Shown: piece after piece, positions 23,736 through 31,887 of the stretch
Layout: the number at the start of each line of letters is the position of its first letter
Numbering within the stretch: the stretch's first letter is position 1
From: Chitinivibrionales bacterium
GTDB taxonomy: Bacteria; Fibrobacterota; Chitinivibrionia; Chitinivibrionales; WJMI01
DNA: 43,723 nt
Assembly: GCA_014728015.1 (NCBI GenBank)
Contig: WJMI01000078.1
Span: 1-43,723, forward strand
Direction: 5' to 3'
Notes under the pieces: generated by a model
What the model was told of the DNA's origin: nothing
What the model saw: the letters and a program-made list of their open reading frames with translations, nothing else
Database searches by the model: none
Program-made: the position numbers and the translations under genes

Positions 23736-25310
23736 ATGGCGTCTCGGGCGGTGGCGGCAATCGCCAGGCAGTATCGTTGGCGCGGGGCGGTGAACCTGCG
23801 CGGCAGGGGATGCACGATGGCAGGCATCCTGGCGATCGGTGCCGTGGTGACAGGATGTCTGTGGGACCCCAATCCCGCGAGCGCGAGCGGGTCTCAATCG
23901 ACCACGGAATCATCAGTCCAGCGAATGGTCGATTCGATCGCGGCTGTCATGGAAGACATACGCGGTGCCGGCTTCGACCGCCGGGTCTGCGGCCGCCTTT
24001 TGACGGACGCGGAATGGTCGGAATATCAGACAGGCATTTTCGACTCCTCATGGCAGGGGACGTATTTCGAGGACTACTCGGTCGAGCTGTTCCAGCTTGG
24101 ATTTACCAGGGACAGCACGTTCGATTTCGCGCAGGAGTATCAAGAGGTGTATGGAAGCGGAGTGGCGGGCTTCTATGTGCCGGGCTCCGATTCACTATAC
24201 GTGGTCGGCTATGATCAGGACCTTTCTCAGGACCAGCGCGACAACCTGCACTCCATTGTGGCGCACGAGCTGGTTCATGCCCTGCAGGACCAGCACCTCC
24301 ATGCTTTCGACAGCACGATAGAATCCTCGGTTCACTGCTCCTGGCTGGAGACGGATTTCGATCTCGCGCATCAGCATGTGGTGGAGGGGGATGCCGAGTT
24401 CTGCCGGGTCCTTTTTATCTACGGCCACCAGCTGCGGATCTCCCCGGCATCGCAGTACGCCCGCGCCTATTTCTCCGATGTCAGAAGTGATTACCTGGAT
24501 GTGGCATCCCAGGACTCGTTCCCCCAACCGTTTTTTCTCAACTATGTCGTGTACTCTCCATACATCAACGGGCCGTACCGCGTGGGGAACATCTACCAGG
24601 CCGGCGGCAATTCGTGGTCGGGGGTTGATGATCTCTTCTCCCGCACAAACCTGACCATGGCGGAGATCATCACCGGCGAGCAGGTGACCCCTCGCTGTTT
24701 TCCGACCGCGCAGCTTCGCGATGCCCTGCGGGCGAGCTCCTCTCTCTACTGGGACGATGACAACCTGGGCGCGCTTCTGATAATCGCGCTTCTTGCCCCG
24801 CGCCTGTCAGCGCAGGAAGCCGCGGATGCGCTCGGCTGGGCCGGGGATTATCTCTTGTACGTGCGGCATGCCCGCGATTCCCTCGGATCGATGGTGTGGG
24901 CATTCTCGTTTACTGACAAGACTTCGGCGGACCGGTTCTACGCGCTGCTGGGCGACCATGTCGTGCAGCGGTTCGATACCGCGGCGCCCGCCTGCTCCCT
25001 TGCCGGCGAAGAATGGTCGTCCGACTCGCTGTATTTTGTTCAAACCTACGAGGGATCTTCGCTGCAGACACAGCTTGTGCAAAGTGATGACGAAGTGTAC
25101 TGGCTCGAAAACGCCGGCGGGCAATGGGCTGATATGGTTGACATTCTGGTGAGCAGCCGCAACCAGCCCCTCGCCAAGGCGCCCGCGGCCAGGCCCAGGG
25201 CGCCCACGAAGGTGCCGCATACGCCACGCGGGCCGAGTTTGCCCTTGCTTTTGCCAAAGCTGAAAGAGGCCGAACGGCTCATTGGCCGAAATCTCCCGAC
25301 CAAAGGGTAA
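23736..25310 (+). CDS. Lipoprotein with zinc-metallopeptidase-like HELVH motif
   Basis: This protein has about 524 residues. A hydrophobic stretch AGILAIGAVVTGCLW gives a lipobox VTGC. The core contains IVAHELVHALQDQHL (H177-E178-x-x-H181) and, about 36 residues later, VVEGDAEF (E217), the expected third zinc ligand of a gluzincin-like fold. The remainder is alpha/beta with no recognised domain; the last 40 residues are Pro/Lys-rich. Probably a periplasmic or outer-membrane-anchored protease of unknown substrate. ATG 23736 follows GGTGGAG, but ATG 23817 (AGGGG upstream) would give a shorter, more typical signal peptide. Confidence 0.68.
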   Translation: MASRAVAAIARQYRWRGAVNLRGRGCTMAGILAIGAVVTGCLWDPNPASASGSQSTTESSVQRMVDSIAAVMEDIRGAGFDRRVCGRLLTDAEWSEYQTGIFDSSWQGTYFEDYSVELFQLGFTRDSTFDFAQEYQEVYGSGVAGFYVPGSDSLYVVGYDQDLSQDQRDNLHSIVAHELVHALQDQHLHAFDSTIESSVHCSWLETDFDLAHQHVVEGDAEFCRVLFIYGHQLRISPASQYARAYFSDVRSDYLDVASQDSFPQPFFLNYVVYSPYINGPYRVGNIYQAGGNSWSGVDDLFSRTNLTMAEIITGEQVTPRCFPTAQLRDALRASSSLYWDDDNLGALLIIALLAPRLSAQEAADALGWAGDYLLYVRHARDSLGSMVWAFSFTDKTSADRFYALLGDHVVQRFDTAAPACSLAGEEWSSDSLYFVQTYEGSSLQTQLVQSDDEVYWLENAGGQWADMVDILVSSRNQPLAKAPAARPRAPTKVPHTPRGPSLPLLLPKLKEAERLIGRNLPTKG

Positions 25311-25345
25311 AAGTCGTTAGCCTGCAGGAAAACAGCACCAGAATC

Positions 25346-25381
25346 GCTCGCTAAGAGCGCTTAAACGAATGTTTAGCGAGC
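25346..25381 (+). terminator. Hairpin downstream of the metallopeptidase-like gene
   Basis: GCTCGCTAA (25346-25354) and TTAGCGAGC (25373-25381) form a perfect 9-bp stem with an 18-base loop, followed after about 10 bases by GATTTTTAT. It is a plausible terminator for the plus-strand gene ending at 25310. The loop and stem junction contain AAGAGCGCTT, the same 10-mer as the ends of the inverted repeat after hcp. Confidence 0.5.
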
Positions 25382-25418
25382 CTAACAAATTGATTTTTAT
25401 GAAGAATGCTTGGTCCGA

Positions 25419-25444
25419 CCCCGTTCGGGGGCCCATTCGGGCCC
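25419..25444 (-). terminator. Tandem GC hairpins ending the minus-strand operon
   Basis: Immediately after the stop of the minus-strand operon, GGGCCC-ATTC-GGGCCC (25429-25444) and CCCCG-TT-CGGGG (25419-25430) can form two alternative, overlapping short GC stems. No U tract follows, so they are weak termination or RNA-end protection candidates. Confidence 0.35.
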
Positions 25445-25990
25445 TTACTGCTCATCCATCCCTTCTCCCCCCTCCGGCGGCTGGGGATTCACCTCGGATT
25501 CATCATCCCCGTAGAAATACTGCGGGGCTTCACGGGGGAGCTTGTCTTCGATTTGCCGGAGCGGTTGTTGGAACGCGGGCGGCGTCTGCTGCGGCGGGAG
25601 CTGGGCCTGTCCCTGGTGCGGGGCCCCGAGGTTTTGCTGGTTCGCCCAGCCCGGCGGAAGCGCGCCGGGGTCGACATGAAGATGCCGGTCGCTGGACTGC
25701 TGGTATGTTCGCCGGTCGGACTGGTCCTGCACGTTGTACACCTGGCCGGCAATGGTCGGATTATAGTAGTAGTGATGCTGGCCGGCCTGCTGCGGGGGCG
25801 CCTGCGCGGTGCGCACGCGCGCAAGCTTGTCTTCGATGGTCATCCACTCGCCCTGATACAGGACATATCCCTGCTGGAGCCGCTTGCGGAACTCGCTTTC
25901 GCCCGCCTCTTTCTCTTCGACAGGCACCCACTGGTTCCGGTAGAAAACCTGGCCGCGCACGACGCGTGCGCGATCGTCCCTGCTGATCAT
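25445..25990 (-). CDS. Hypothetical Gln/Pro-rich protein with two short repeats
   Basis: This 181-residue protein is of unrecognised family. Two related segments stand out near the N-terminus, GQVFYRNQWVPVEEKEA and GYVLYQGEWMTIEDKLA (pattern G-x-V-x-Y-x-x-x-W-x-x-x-E-[ED]-K), about 27 residues apart. The rest is low-complexity, rich in Q, P, Y and H, and ends acidic. No signal peptide is seen, so it is probably cytoplasmic. It overlaps the TPR gene stop by 4 nt and is last in the operon; the partner TPR membrane protein may bind it. Confidence 0.6.
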   Translation of the reverse strand: MISRDDRARVVRGQVFYRNQWVPVEEKEAGESEFRKRLQQGYVLYQGEWMTIEDKLARVRTAQAPPQQAGQHHYYYNPTIAGQVYNVQDQSDRRTYQQSSDRHLHVDPGALPPGWANQQNLGAPHQGQAQLPPQQTPPAFQQPLRQIEDKLPREAPQYFYGDDESEVNPQPPEGGEGMDEQ

Positions 25991-26574
25991 GGTGATTCCT
26001 CTCTGCCTTGGGCTGCGGCTTTCAGGCGCATTTTGAATTCGCTCAACCCGGGATCATAGGGGTTGGCCACCGCCCACCGGCGGCTTTCTATTTCGGCAAG
26101 CTTCAGCTCGTCGTTCTTCAGGTACAGCTCGGCGAGGAACCGGTAGCCCAGCGGTTCGCCGGGGAGCGTCTCCTGGGCCTGCTTGTACAGGGTCGCGGCA
26201 GTGGACTGGTTTCCGATGTTTTCGGAAAGCATCCCCTGAAGGATGAGGTCCTGATACTCCGTATGCCGGGACTGCATCCAGAAGAAATAGCCGAGAAGGC
26301 CGAGCGCGACGGCGAGTACAAGCACCAGCACAAAGCTGAGGACTGCGAAGCCGCCCACGGTCCCGCCTTCGGCCCGCACCGGCTGGAGCCGCTGGTCGCG
26401 CGGGTTGGCCCGCAGCTTCTCGATGCGTTCCAAATGGACCAGCGCATACTCCTTCTCATCGGAATACGGGAATTTCTCGGCAATTTGCCGGTAGATCTCC
26501 TCGGCGGTCTGCCAGTCTCCCTTGCGGTAGTCGAGGTCATACGCCTTGCGGTACAGCTCTATCGCCGTGGCCAT
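25987..26574 (-). CDS. Membrane-anchored TPR protein
   Basis: This 195-residue protein starts with a TPR-like pair (ELYRKAYDLDYRKGDWQTAE, then IYRQIAEKFPYSDEKEYALV), followed by one membrane helix at about 74-99, then further TPR repeats (TAATLYKQAQETLPGEPLGY and FLAELYLKNDELKLAEIESR). TPR units on both sides of a single membrane span suggest a scaffold linking cytoplasm and periplasm. ATG 26574 is chosen over the upstream frame extension because GAGGAG lies 5 nt before it. It is co-transcribed with the repeat protein downstream. Confidence 0.7.
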   Translation of the reverse strand: MATAIELYRKAYDLDYRKGDWQTAEEIYRQIAEKFPYSDEKEYALVHLERIEKLRANPRDQRLQPVRAEGGTVGGFAVLSFVLVLVLAVALGLLGYFFWMQSRHTEYQDLILQGMLSENIGNQSTAATLYKQAQETLPGEPLGYRFLAELYLKNDELKLAEIESRRWAVANPYDPGLSEFKMRLKAAAQGREESP

Positions 26575-26674
26575 AGCACTCCTCGTCGTTCTGGCTTGGG
26601 GGGGTGATGATTCCTGTCTGTAAAAATACAAGCGGAAAACAGCGATGTACAGTTCTTCAGGCCGGCATCCGCAA

Positions 26675-27136
26675 TCAGTTGCCCCCGGCGGCTTCCGCTT
26701 CGGTTTCTTCCGTGGTGCCGGCGTCCGCTTGTGCCGCGAGTGCGGCCTTGCGCCCGCGCCCCTTGATCAGGGCCTTTTCAACCGCTTTGCATATCGCAAC
26801 GCTGCTTCCGGTGGCCCCGCTTATGGCATCCACCTCGAGCGATTGCGCATCCAGTATGCGCTGCACCATCGGCCCGCCGGAATACTTCGGGCCGTGGTTG
26901 TGTTCCAGGATTTCGATGCCGGTCACCGCGCCGTCCTTGACGTCCACCCGCACGCGCGCGGACACGAGCACGGCATTGACCGCGCCTTCATACGAGCCGT
27001 CCTTGACATCTTCGAAGTCAATGTTTTCGACCCGCATTCCCTTGATCGTGTTGGTCGTGCGGACGAAGAGATACGACTGCCAGGCAACGAACGCGATCAC
27101 AACAACCAGGACGGCAAGCAGGATGTTCTTTGCCAT
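26675..27136 (-). CDS. FMN-binding domain protein (flavinylated)
   Basis: This 153-residue protein has an N-terminal membrane anchor (about 4-24), then an FMN-binding domain (about 45-128). The flavinylation motif ISGATGSS (T109), within AQSLEVDAISGATGSS and followed by KAVEKALIKG, matches the D/S-G-A-T-x-S/T site where ApbE links FMN to threonine. Such domains carry electrons on the outer side of the inner membrane. No ApbE, Rnf or Nqr gene is in the window. The C-terminal 25 residues are Ala/Glu-rich. It lies 16 nt after the MscS gene and about 100 nt before the TPR gene on the same strand. Confidence 0.85.
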   Translation of the reverse strand: MAKNILLAVLVVVIAFVAWQSYLFVRTTNTIKGMRVENIDFEDVKDGSYEGAVNAVLVSARVRVDVKDGAVTGIEILEHNHGPKYSGGPMVQRILDAQSLEVDAISGATGSSVAICKAVEKALIKGRGRKAALAAQADAGTTEETEAEAAGGN

Positions 27137-27152
27137 AGATGCCCCTTTCGTC

Positions 27153-27686
27153 TCACGAGGGTACGGGCGGCCGGTTCTGCCGCCGTATTATCGAAATCGT
27201 ATTGGTATACAACACCGCGTTCGGCACCAGCATCTGTCGTTCGTCCGATTCGAGCGTGGTGTAGCGAAGGTTGATGTCCGCTACCGAGCCTTCACACCCC
27301 GCGACCGATATCCTGTCGCCCCGCCGAAACGGCCGGTAGATAAGAATCAGGCAGCCCGCCAGCAGGCTGGACAGCGCATCCTTGAGCGCGAAGCCCAGGG
27401 CGAAACCCGTAAGCCCGAGCGCGGCCAGCAGCGCGGAGACGTTCACGCCCGCCATTCCCAGGGCGGTTATGATGCCGGCGAAGATAAGGGATATCTCGGC
27501 CGCGGAGGCCGCAAGGCGCACGACCTCGGATGCGCTGCCGTGCGTCATGCGATCTACGAAGCGCTTTACGAGTGCGCGCACCGCTTTCGCCAGGAGCACG
27601 AAGACGGCGAAGATCGCCAGCGCGAGGACAAGCCGGGGTGCCAGGCCGACAGCCTGATCCCACAGAGCACGTGCGTGGGTGATCAT
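27153..27686 (-). CDS. Small MscS-family mechanosensitive channel
   Basis: This 177-residue protein has three TM segments (about 18-38, 60-80, 84-112). The last is the pore helix LLAALGLTGFALGFALKDALSSL with its Gly/Ala pattern, followed by the beta domain YRPFRRGDRISVAGCEGSVADI and VPNAVLYTNTI. MscS channels open on membrane tension to release solutes during hypo-osmotic shock. It is much shorter than E. coli MscS (286 residues): the C-terminal cytosolic domain is missing, as in other minimal family members. It is 13 nt downstream of the methyltransferase gene. Confidence 0.9.
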   Translation of the reverse strand: MITHARALWDQAVGLAPRLVLALAIFAVFVLLAKAVRALVKRFVDRMTHGSASEVVRLAASAAEISLIFAGIITALGMAGVNVSALLAALGLTGFALGFALKDALSSLLAGCLILIYRPFRRGDRISVAGCEGSVADINLRYTTLESDERQMLVPNAVLYTNTISIIRRQNRPPVPS

Positions 27687-27699
27687 GGGCTCTCCCCGC

Positions 27700-28545
27700 C
27701 TACTTCTCGGCGTAGAACACGCCGTACTGCCAGAGGCGTTTCTTCAACCCGACGTACTGATAGTACAAGGTGACCGAATGGATGGATTCAAGCCACGTGA
27801 TGAATCCAAGACGATACTGGATCTGCGCGAGAATGATCGCCGGGATCGAGAACAGAAACAGCTTTCGCGACGACGGGAAGACGTTTTTGGAGACATCGCG
27901 AAACGACATGTTGCGGAACCCGGCTTCCGCGCCGTACTGTGTGAATTGCTCGCCCGTGTCAAGAGCGTTGACCGCCCAGCCGCTCAGCCATCCGTCCATT
28001 ATCCTGGCATCCCTGCCCTCATAGTGCTCGCGCGCGGCAAAGCCGTCGGCCACGATGAGCCGGCCGCCCGGCTTGAGCAGCCGGTACGCCTCGTGCACGA
28101 ACCGTCGCTTGCTTTCGGCGTAACAGATGCTTTCCAAGCCCCACACCACCGAAAAAGATCCGTCCTTGAAACCCGTAGAGCAGTAGTCCATCTCGTGAAA
28201 GCGGCAGCGATCGGCAACGCCGCGTTCCCGCGCGTTTGCAGCGGCCTTCACGGCCTGCGGGGGGCACACCGTCACGCCGTCGGCCCGGCACCCGCATGTT
28301 CGCGCCAGGAATATGCTGCTGCCGCCCACGCCGCATCCGGCATCCATGACGCGATCCGCGGGCCCGATGCGCGCCTGCTGTGCCAGGACCTCGTTAAACC
28401 TGATAAGCGATTCGCGGAACGTTTTAGCTTTCTCGTCGGTGTACCCGAAATGAATGGCAAGGCTCCGGTTGAGGTCCCACCAGAGCCGATAGCTGATCTC
28501 GGTCTTGTCGTAGTAGTCGATTATGTCTTTGCGGGTAAAAGCCAT
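27700..28545 (-). CDS. Class I SAM-dependent methyltransferase
   Basis: This protein of about 281 residues has motif I VMDAGCGVGGSS (about 67-78), an acidic strand-2 region, motif II-like SFSVVWGLESICYAESK, and motif III LLKPGGRLIVADGF. The N-terminal YYDKTEISYRLWW and the C-terminal region resemble sterol, tocopherol or mycolic-type small-molecule methyltransferases (YYDxTxxxY start). Substrate unknown; probably a lipid or quinone-like compound. The start is taken at ATG 28545 (MAFTRKDI); ATG 28563 adds six residues. It is the first gene of the minus-strand operon running down to 25445. Confidence 0.8.
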   Translation of the reverse strand: MAFTRKDIIDYYDKTEISYRLWWDLNRSLAIHFGYTDEKAKTFRESLIRFNEVLAQQARIGPADRVMDAGCGVGGSSIFLARTCGCRADGVTVCPPQAVKAAANARERGVADRCRFHEMDYCSTGFKDGSFSVVWGLESICYAESKRRFVHEAYRLLKPGGRLIVADGFAAREHYEGRDARIMDGWLSGWAVNALDTGEQFTQYGAEAGFRNMSFRDVSKNVFPSSRKLFLFSIPAIILAQIQYRLGFITWLESIHSVTLYYQYVGLKKRLWQYGVFYAEK

Positions 28546-28684
28546 AGTTGAAATATGCCGCACGCGGCAGGCGGCATACCGGAATATACTCTATCGATTT
28601 CGTCGATTGCGCTCGCGCGAAGCAGCCGGTATTTTGGTCTGCGACCAATGCGGGCGGACAGCCCGGTTTCCGAAAGGACAGGTC

Positions 28685-30853
28685 ATGAGAAACTCCGCTG
28701 TTTCGGCAGTGCTCTTCACGGCGGTCGTGATGGCCGGCGGGGACAGCCTTGGGACCGGGCAGGTCCGCCCGAACCCGATAACCAGCGGCTACGGCGCCGC
28801 AGGGCGGCACACGGTCGTGGTTGACAGCATCCCGCACACCGAATGGCGCGGCAAATTTATCTATCTCATCCGCCCTGCATCTTTTCAGCATCGCTATCCG
28901 GTTGTGCTTTTCTGTCATGGACTGGGCGCCGATCATCCGGATACCTATGCCGAGCTGCTCCGTCACATTGCATCCCGCGGACACGCGATCCTCTACCCGC
29001 CGTTCCCCACGGCGCTCGCTGCTGCACGTCCTGAGAACGCCTACCGCATGCTGCATCGAGGATTTGAATCTGCGGTTCGGCACTGGAAGGAGCTGCTGGA
29101 CACCACGCGGATCGCCGTTGCAGGACATTCCTACGGCGGCGGCGCGGTGCCGTCGGTGGCGTGGCGATGGTTGTCAGAAAAGGGCTGGGGCGCGGCCGGG
29201 GCCATGCTCTTCATCGTGGCGCCCTGGTACTCGTACGGTATTGCGCAGCAGGAACTGGAGGAGTTTCCGCCTCAGGCGACACTGCTCATGACCGTGCTCG
29301 AGGACGACCATATCAACGATCACCGCATGGCCAAAGACATTTTTGACAATATCGCAATACCGCCCGTTCGGAAGAACTTCATCATACTCCACTCTGATTC
29401 CTCCGGCGCGAGAACGCTGACAGCGGATCATCCCATTCCCGCAGGATCGGCCGCCGGGCAGGAAGTAAACGAGCTTCACTACTACGGAATATGGCGTTTA
29501 TTCGATGCGCTTTCGGAGTATGCGCTCCGGGGAGATGCGGCGGCCAAGGACATTGCTCTCGGCTCAGGCTCGGAGGCGCAACGCTTCATGGGGCGCCGGG
29601 AGAACGGCAATCCCGTTCGCGAGCTGACGGGCGGGCATACCGCGATACTCCTTTTTCCCCAAAGCAACTATCTCAACTTCTGGAACCACACGCTCAACCC
29701 CCGCCACCGGCGGACAACTTTTTTCAACGCGCTTCCATTCTGGCGGCATTCCGGCCGCATGACCCTCCGCAACTACGCGACCCTGCGCGCGGGAAGCGAT
29801 GCGGACAGCATACTCGCATCCCACTCGACCGGTAATCTCGATTTTCCGCCAATCGACAGCGGGTTCGGTTCGACAGGGCCGTACCGGGTACGCAAGCGCG
29901 CCTTCCCGCAGCCTTCCCTGGGCCACGGCAAGGTGTATGTGTTCAGCCCCGTAGATGCACCGGAACCCGCACCGGCGATCGTGTTCCTGCACGGGTTCCA
30001 GTGGCCCATGCCCGACTTCTACCAGGGGCTGATAAAAAACCTTGCCAGCCAGGGATACCATGTGGTCTTCCCGTCGTACCTGCTCTACCGTACCTCGCTG
30101 AACAACCGCAAGCGATACGACCTGATGCTCAAGGGCGCCGCAGAGGCGTTTTCGCTTTTGGGCGCGGCGGTCGACACCTCACGGCTGGGTTTTATCGGCC
30201 ATTCGTATGGCGGCGGTGCGGTGCCGGCGGTTGCGTGGCACTATGTCAAGCTGAAGGAATGGGGCCGCCGCGGCGCCTTCCTGTTTATCATGGCCCCCTG
30301 GTACGTGCATTTCATCGACCCGCACGAGTTCGAGTATTTCCCGTCGCACGTGAAACTGGTCGTACAGGTATACGAGGACGAGCGTTTCAACGACTGGCGC
30401 ATGGCCGAAGACCTGTTCTACTCCTTTCGTACGATTCCTTTTAGCGAAAAGGTCTTCGTGACCGTGCACAACGACGTGTACGGCGGCAGCCGCATGGAGG
30501 CGGAGCACGTGTCCCCGCTGTCCAGCGGGGACGGGGACATCGATGCAATCGACCACTATGCGATTTACCGGATCGCGCATGCCCTTGCCGCGTATGCGTT
30601 TGACGGCGATCCTGCCGGGCGCGCGATTGCGCTGGGCAACGGCTCGGCCGCACAGGTCTTCATGGGAACGTGGCCCGACGGTACGCCGGTCACGGCGCTC
30701 ACCGTGACCGACAGGCCGATCACGCCTTACTCCGAAGATTCATACCTTTTCGAGTGGCGGCGGCCGTGGAACAGGCGGCGCGGGCACTATACGCCCCGCG
30801 AGCCGGCCATGCCGGAGCTCATCCACCGTATTCGAACGCGGCGAAAGGAGTAA
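28685..30853 (+). CDS. Exported tandem alpha/beta-hydrolase protein
   Basis: This 722-residue protein consists of two homologous alpha/beta-hydrolase domains after a short N-terminal hydrophobic signal. Domain 1 (about 50-340) has oxyanion region VVLFCHGLG and nucleophile elbow AGHSYGGGAVPSVAW (Ser149). Domain 2 (about 395-700) has VFLHGFQWP and IGHSYGGGAVPAVAW (Ser507). Both contain an APWY segment, an acidic D-D/E-D block and a late His. The repeat indicates internal duplication with both catalytic serines retained. It could be a PET-hydrolase/dienelactone-like esterase; substrate unknown. ATG 28685 has AAAGGA upstream; the longer open frame overlaps the divergent methyltransferase gene. 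Confidence 0.8.
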   Translation: MRNSAVSAVLFTAVVMAGGDSLGTGQVRPNPITSGYGAAGRHTVVVDSIPHTEWRGKFIYLIRPASFQHRYPVVLFCHGLGADHPDTYAELLRHIASRGHAILYPPFPTALAAARPENAYRMLHRGFESAVRHWKELLDTTRIAVAGHSYGGGAVPSVAWRWLSEKGWGAAGAMLFIVAPWYSYGIAQQELEEFPPQATLLMTVLEDDHINDHRMAKDIFDNIAIPPVRKNFIILHSDSSGARTLTADHPIPAGSAAGQEVNELHYYGIWRLFDALSEYALRGDAAAKDIALGSGSEAQRFMGRRENGNPVRELTGGHTAILLFPQSNYLNFWNHTLNPRHRRTTFFNALPFWRHSGRMTLRNYATLRAGSDADSILASHSTGNLDFPPIDSGFGSTGPYRVRKRAFPQPSLGHGKVYVFSPVDAPEPAPAIVFLHGFQWPMPDFYQGLIKNLASQGYHVVFPSYLLYRTSLNNRKRYDLMLKGAAEAFSLLGAAVDTSRLGFIGHSYGGGAVPAVAWHYVKLKEWGRRGAFLFIMAPWYVHFIDPHEFEYFPSHVKLVVQVYEDERFNDWRMAEDLFYSFRTIPFSEKVFVTVHNDVYGGSRMEAEHVSPLSSGDGDIDAIDHYAIYRIAHALAAYAFDGDPAGRAIALGNGSAAQVFMGTWPDGTPVTALTVTDRPITPYSEDSYLFEWRRPWNRRRGHYTPREPAMPELIHRIRTRRKE

Positions 30854-30858
30854 GGCCC

Positions 30859-31383
30859 TCAGTTTTGCGGGGTGAAGTAAAGCTGGCCGGTGTTAAACCC
30901 GAGCGCGGCGGCCCGGGCGACCAGCCGGTCGCAAACAGCCGGGTCGAGCATCGGGGCCCGGGCTAGAATCCACAGGTATTTATGCGAGCCGCCGGCGACC
31001 AGCGCGTGCGTGTAGCTCGAGTCAACCTCGACCACGATGTAATCGGAGTAGAATATCCAGAAGAACGATACCTTCAGGTGTCCCGCTGCCGAATCCCCCG
31101 CGATTTTTGCCTTCCCCACGATGGCGCTCGTGTCCCCGTCGAGGCGGCCCTGGTTGAGCACATTCACCTTGCCGTCATCGCGCAAGGAGTATGTCGCCGT
31201 GACATGGGTCAGGCCCTTTTCGAACGAGTTAGGCAGGCGGGCAATCTCATACCACGTGCCAAGGTACCGCTCGAGTTCGAAAGGCGTTGCCGGAGGGAAC
31301 TTGGGAGCGCCCGCCATGGTGGCACATCCGGAGAGAAAAAGGACAACGGCTGCTGCAGGCGAGCCGATGTTTCGCATCGTCAT
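30859..31383 (-). CDS. blc: Blc-type lipocalin lipoprotein
   Basis: This 174-residue protein has lipobox LSGC (Cys20), the lipocalin signature ERYLGTWYEIARLPNSFEKG, then VTATYSLRDDGKVNV, YIVVEVDSSYTHALVAGGSH and YLWILAR, and ends with a helix and YFTPQN. Bacterial lipocalins are anchored to the outer membrane and bind fatty acids or lysophospholipids during envelope stress. Only 5 bp separate its stop from the convergent hydrolase gene. It follows the DNA glycosylase gene by 4 nt. ATG 31383 or ATG 31377 could be the start. Confidence 0.93.
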   Translation of the reverse strand: MTMRNIGSPAAAVVLFLSGCATMAGAPKFPPATPFELERYLGTWYEIARLPNSFEKGLTHVTATYSLRDDGKVNVLNQGRLDGDTSAIVGKAKIAGDSAAGHLKVSFFWIFYSDYIVVEVDSSYTHALVAGGSHKYLWILARAPMLDPAVCDRLVARAAALGFNTGQLYFTPQN

Positions 31384-31387
31384 TGGA

Positions 31388-31822
31388 TTAATCTACAACG
31401 CGCTCCCACGATGCAACAGGGCCGGGTACTATCCTGAAGAGCGGGTGCGGGCACGGCACGGCGGTCCTTTGCACGCGGGCGTGAGCAGGCGGATCGCGGC
31501 GGCGCACTTTGCGCCGATAGTGATACCACTCATAGGCAAGCTGTCCGTTCGCAACCGGGATACGCCGTGCCGCGCTCCCGGCGCCGAGTTGTGCCGTGGA
31601 AAAACGGTATCCCCGCGCGCATGCCTCCTCATACAGCGCCCGCAGATATGCATCGATAGCATCAGCGGGAGACAAAGCCTGTTTGAACCGGACAAGCTGC
31701 GGATGGCGGCGATAGCCTCTGGTTTCGCCGGCAAGGACTTTTCTTGCCAGGAGCGCCTCGCGCCAGGCGGCAACAAGCCCCCTGGCATCGAGGTAGCGCG
31801 GGTGAAATGTCCACAAGCGCAT
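31388..31822 (-). CDS. Pyrimidine-dimer DNA glycosylase-like protein (Pyr_excise)
   Basis: This 144-residue protein opens MRLWTFHPRYLDARGLVAAW and continues REALLARKVLAGETRGYRRH with PQLVRF, the characteristic start of the Pyr_excise (T4 endonuclease V-like) family found across bacteria. T4 EndoV excises UV-induced thymine dimers as a glycosylase/AP lyase; many bacterial members are uncharacterised. The start is ATG 31822, as the family begins at this Met and GAAGG lies upstream; the longer frame overlaps non-coding leader. The C-terminal part is basic, as expected for DNA binding. Confidence 0.75.
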   Translation of the reverse strand: MRLWTFHPRYLDARGLVAAWREALLARKVLAGETRGYRRHPQLVRFKQALSPADAIDAYLRALYEEACARGYRFSTAQLGAGSAARRIPVANGQLAYEWYHYRRKVRRRDPPAHARVQRTAVPCPHPLFRIVPGPVASWERVVD

Positions 31823-31887
31823 GACCGGGCCTTCTGACAGAAGACGCCGCGGTGCATGCGCTCTTTTCGCGTCTTCGTACGGGGAAA

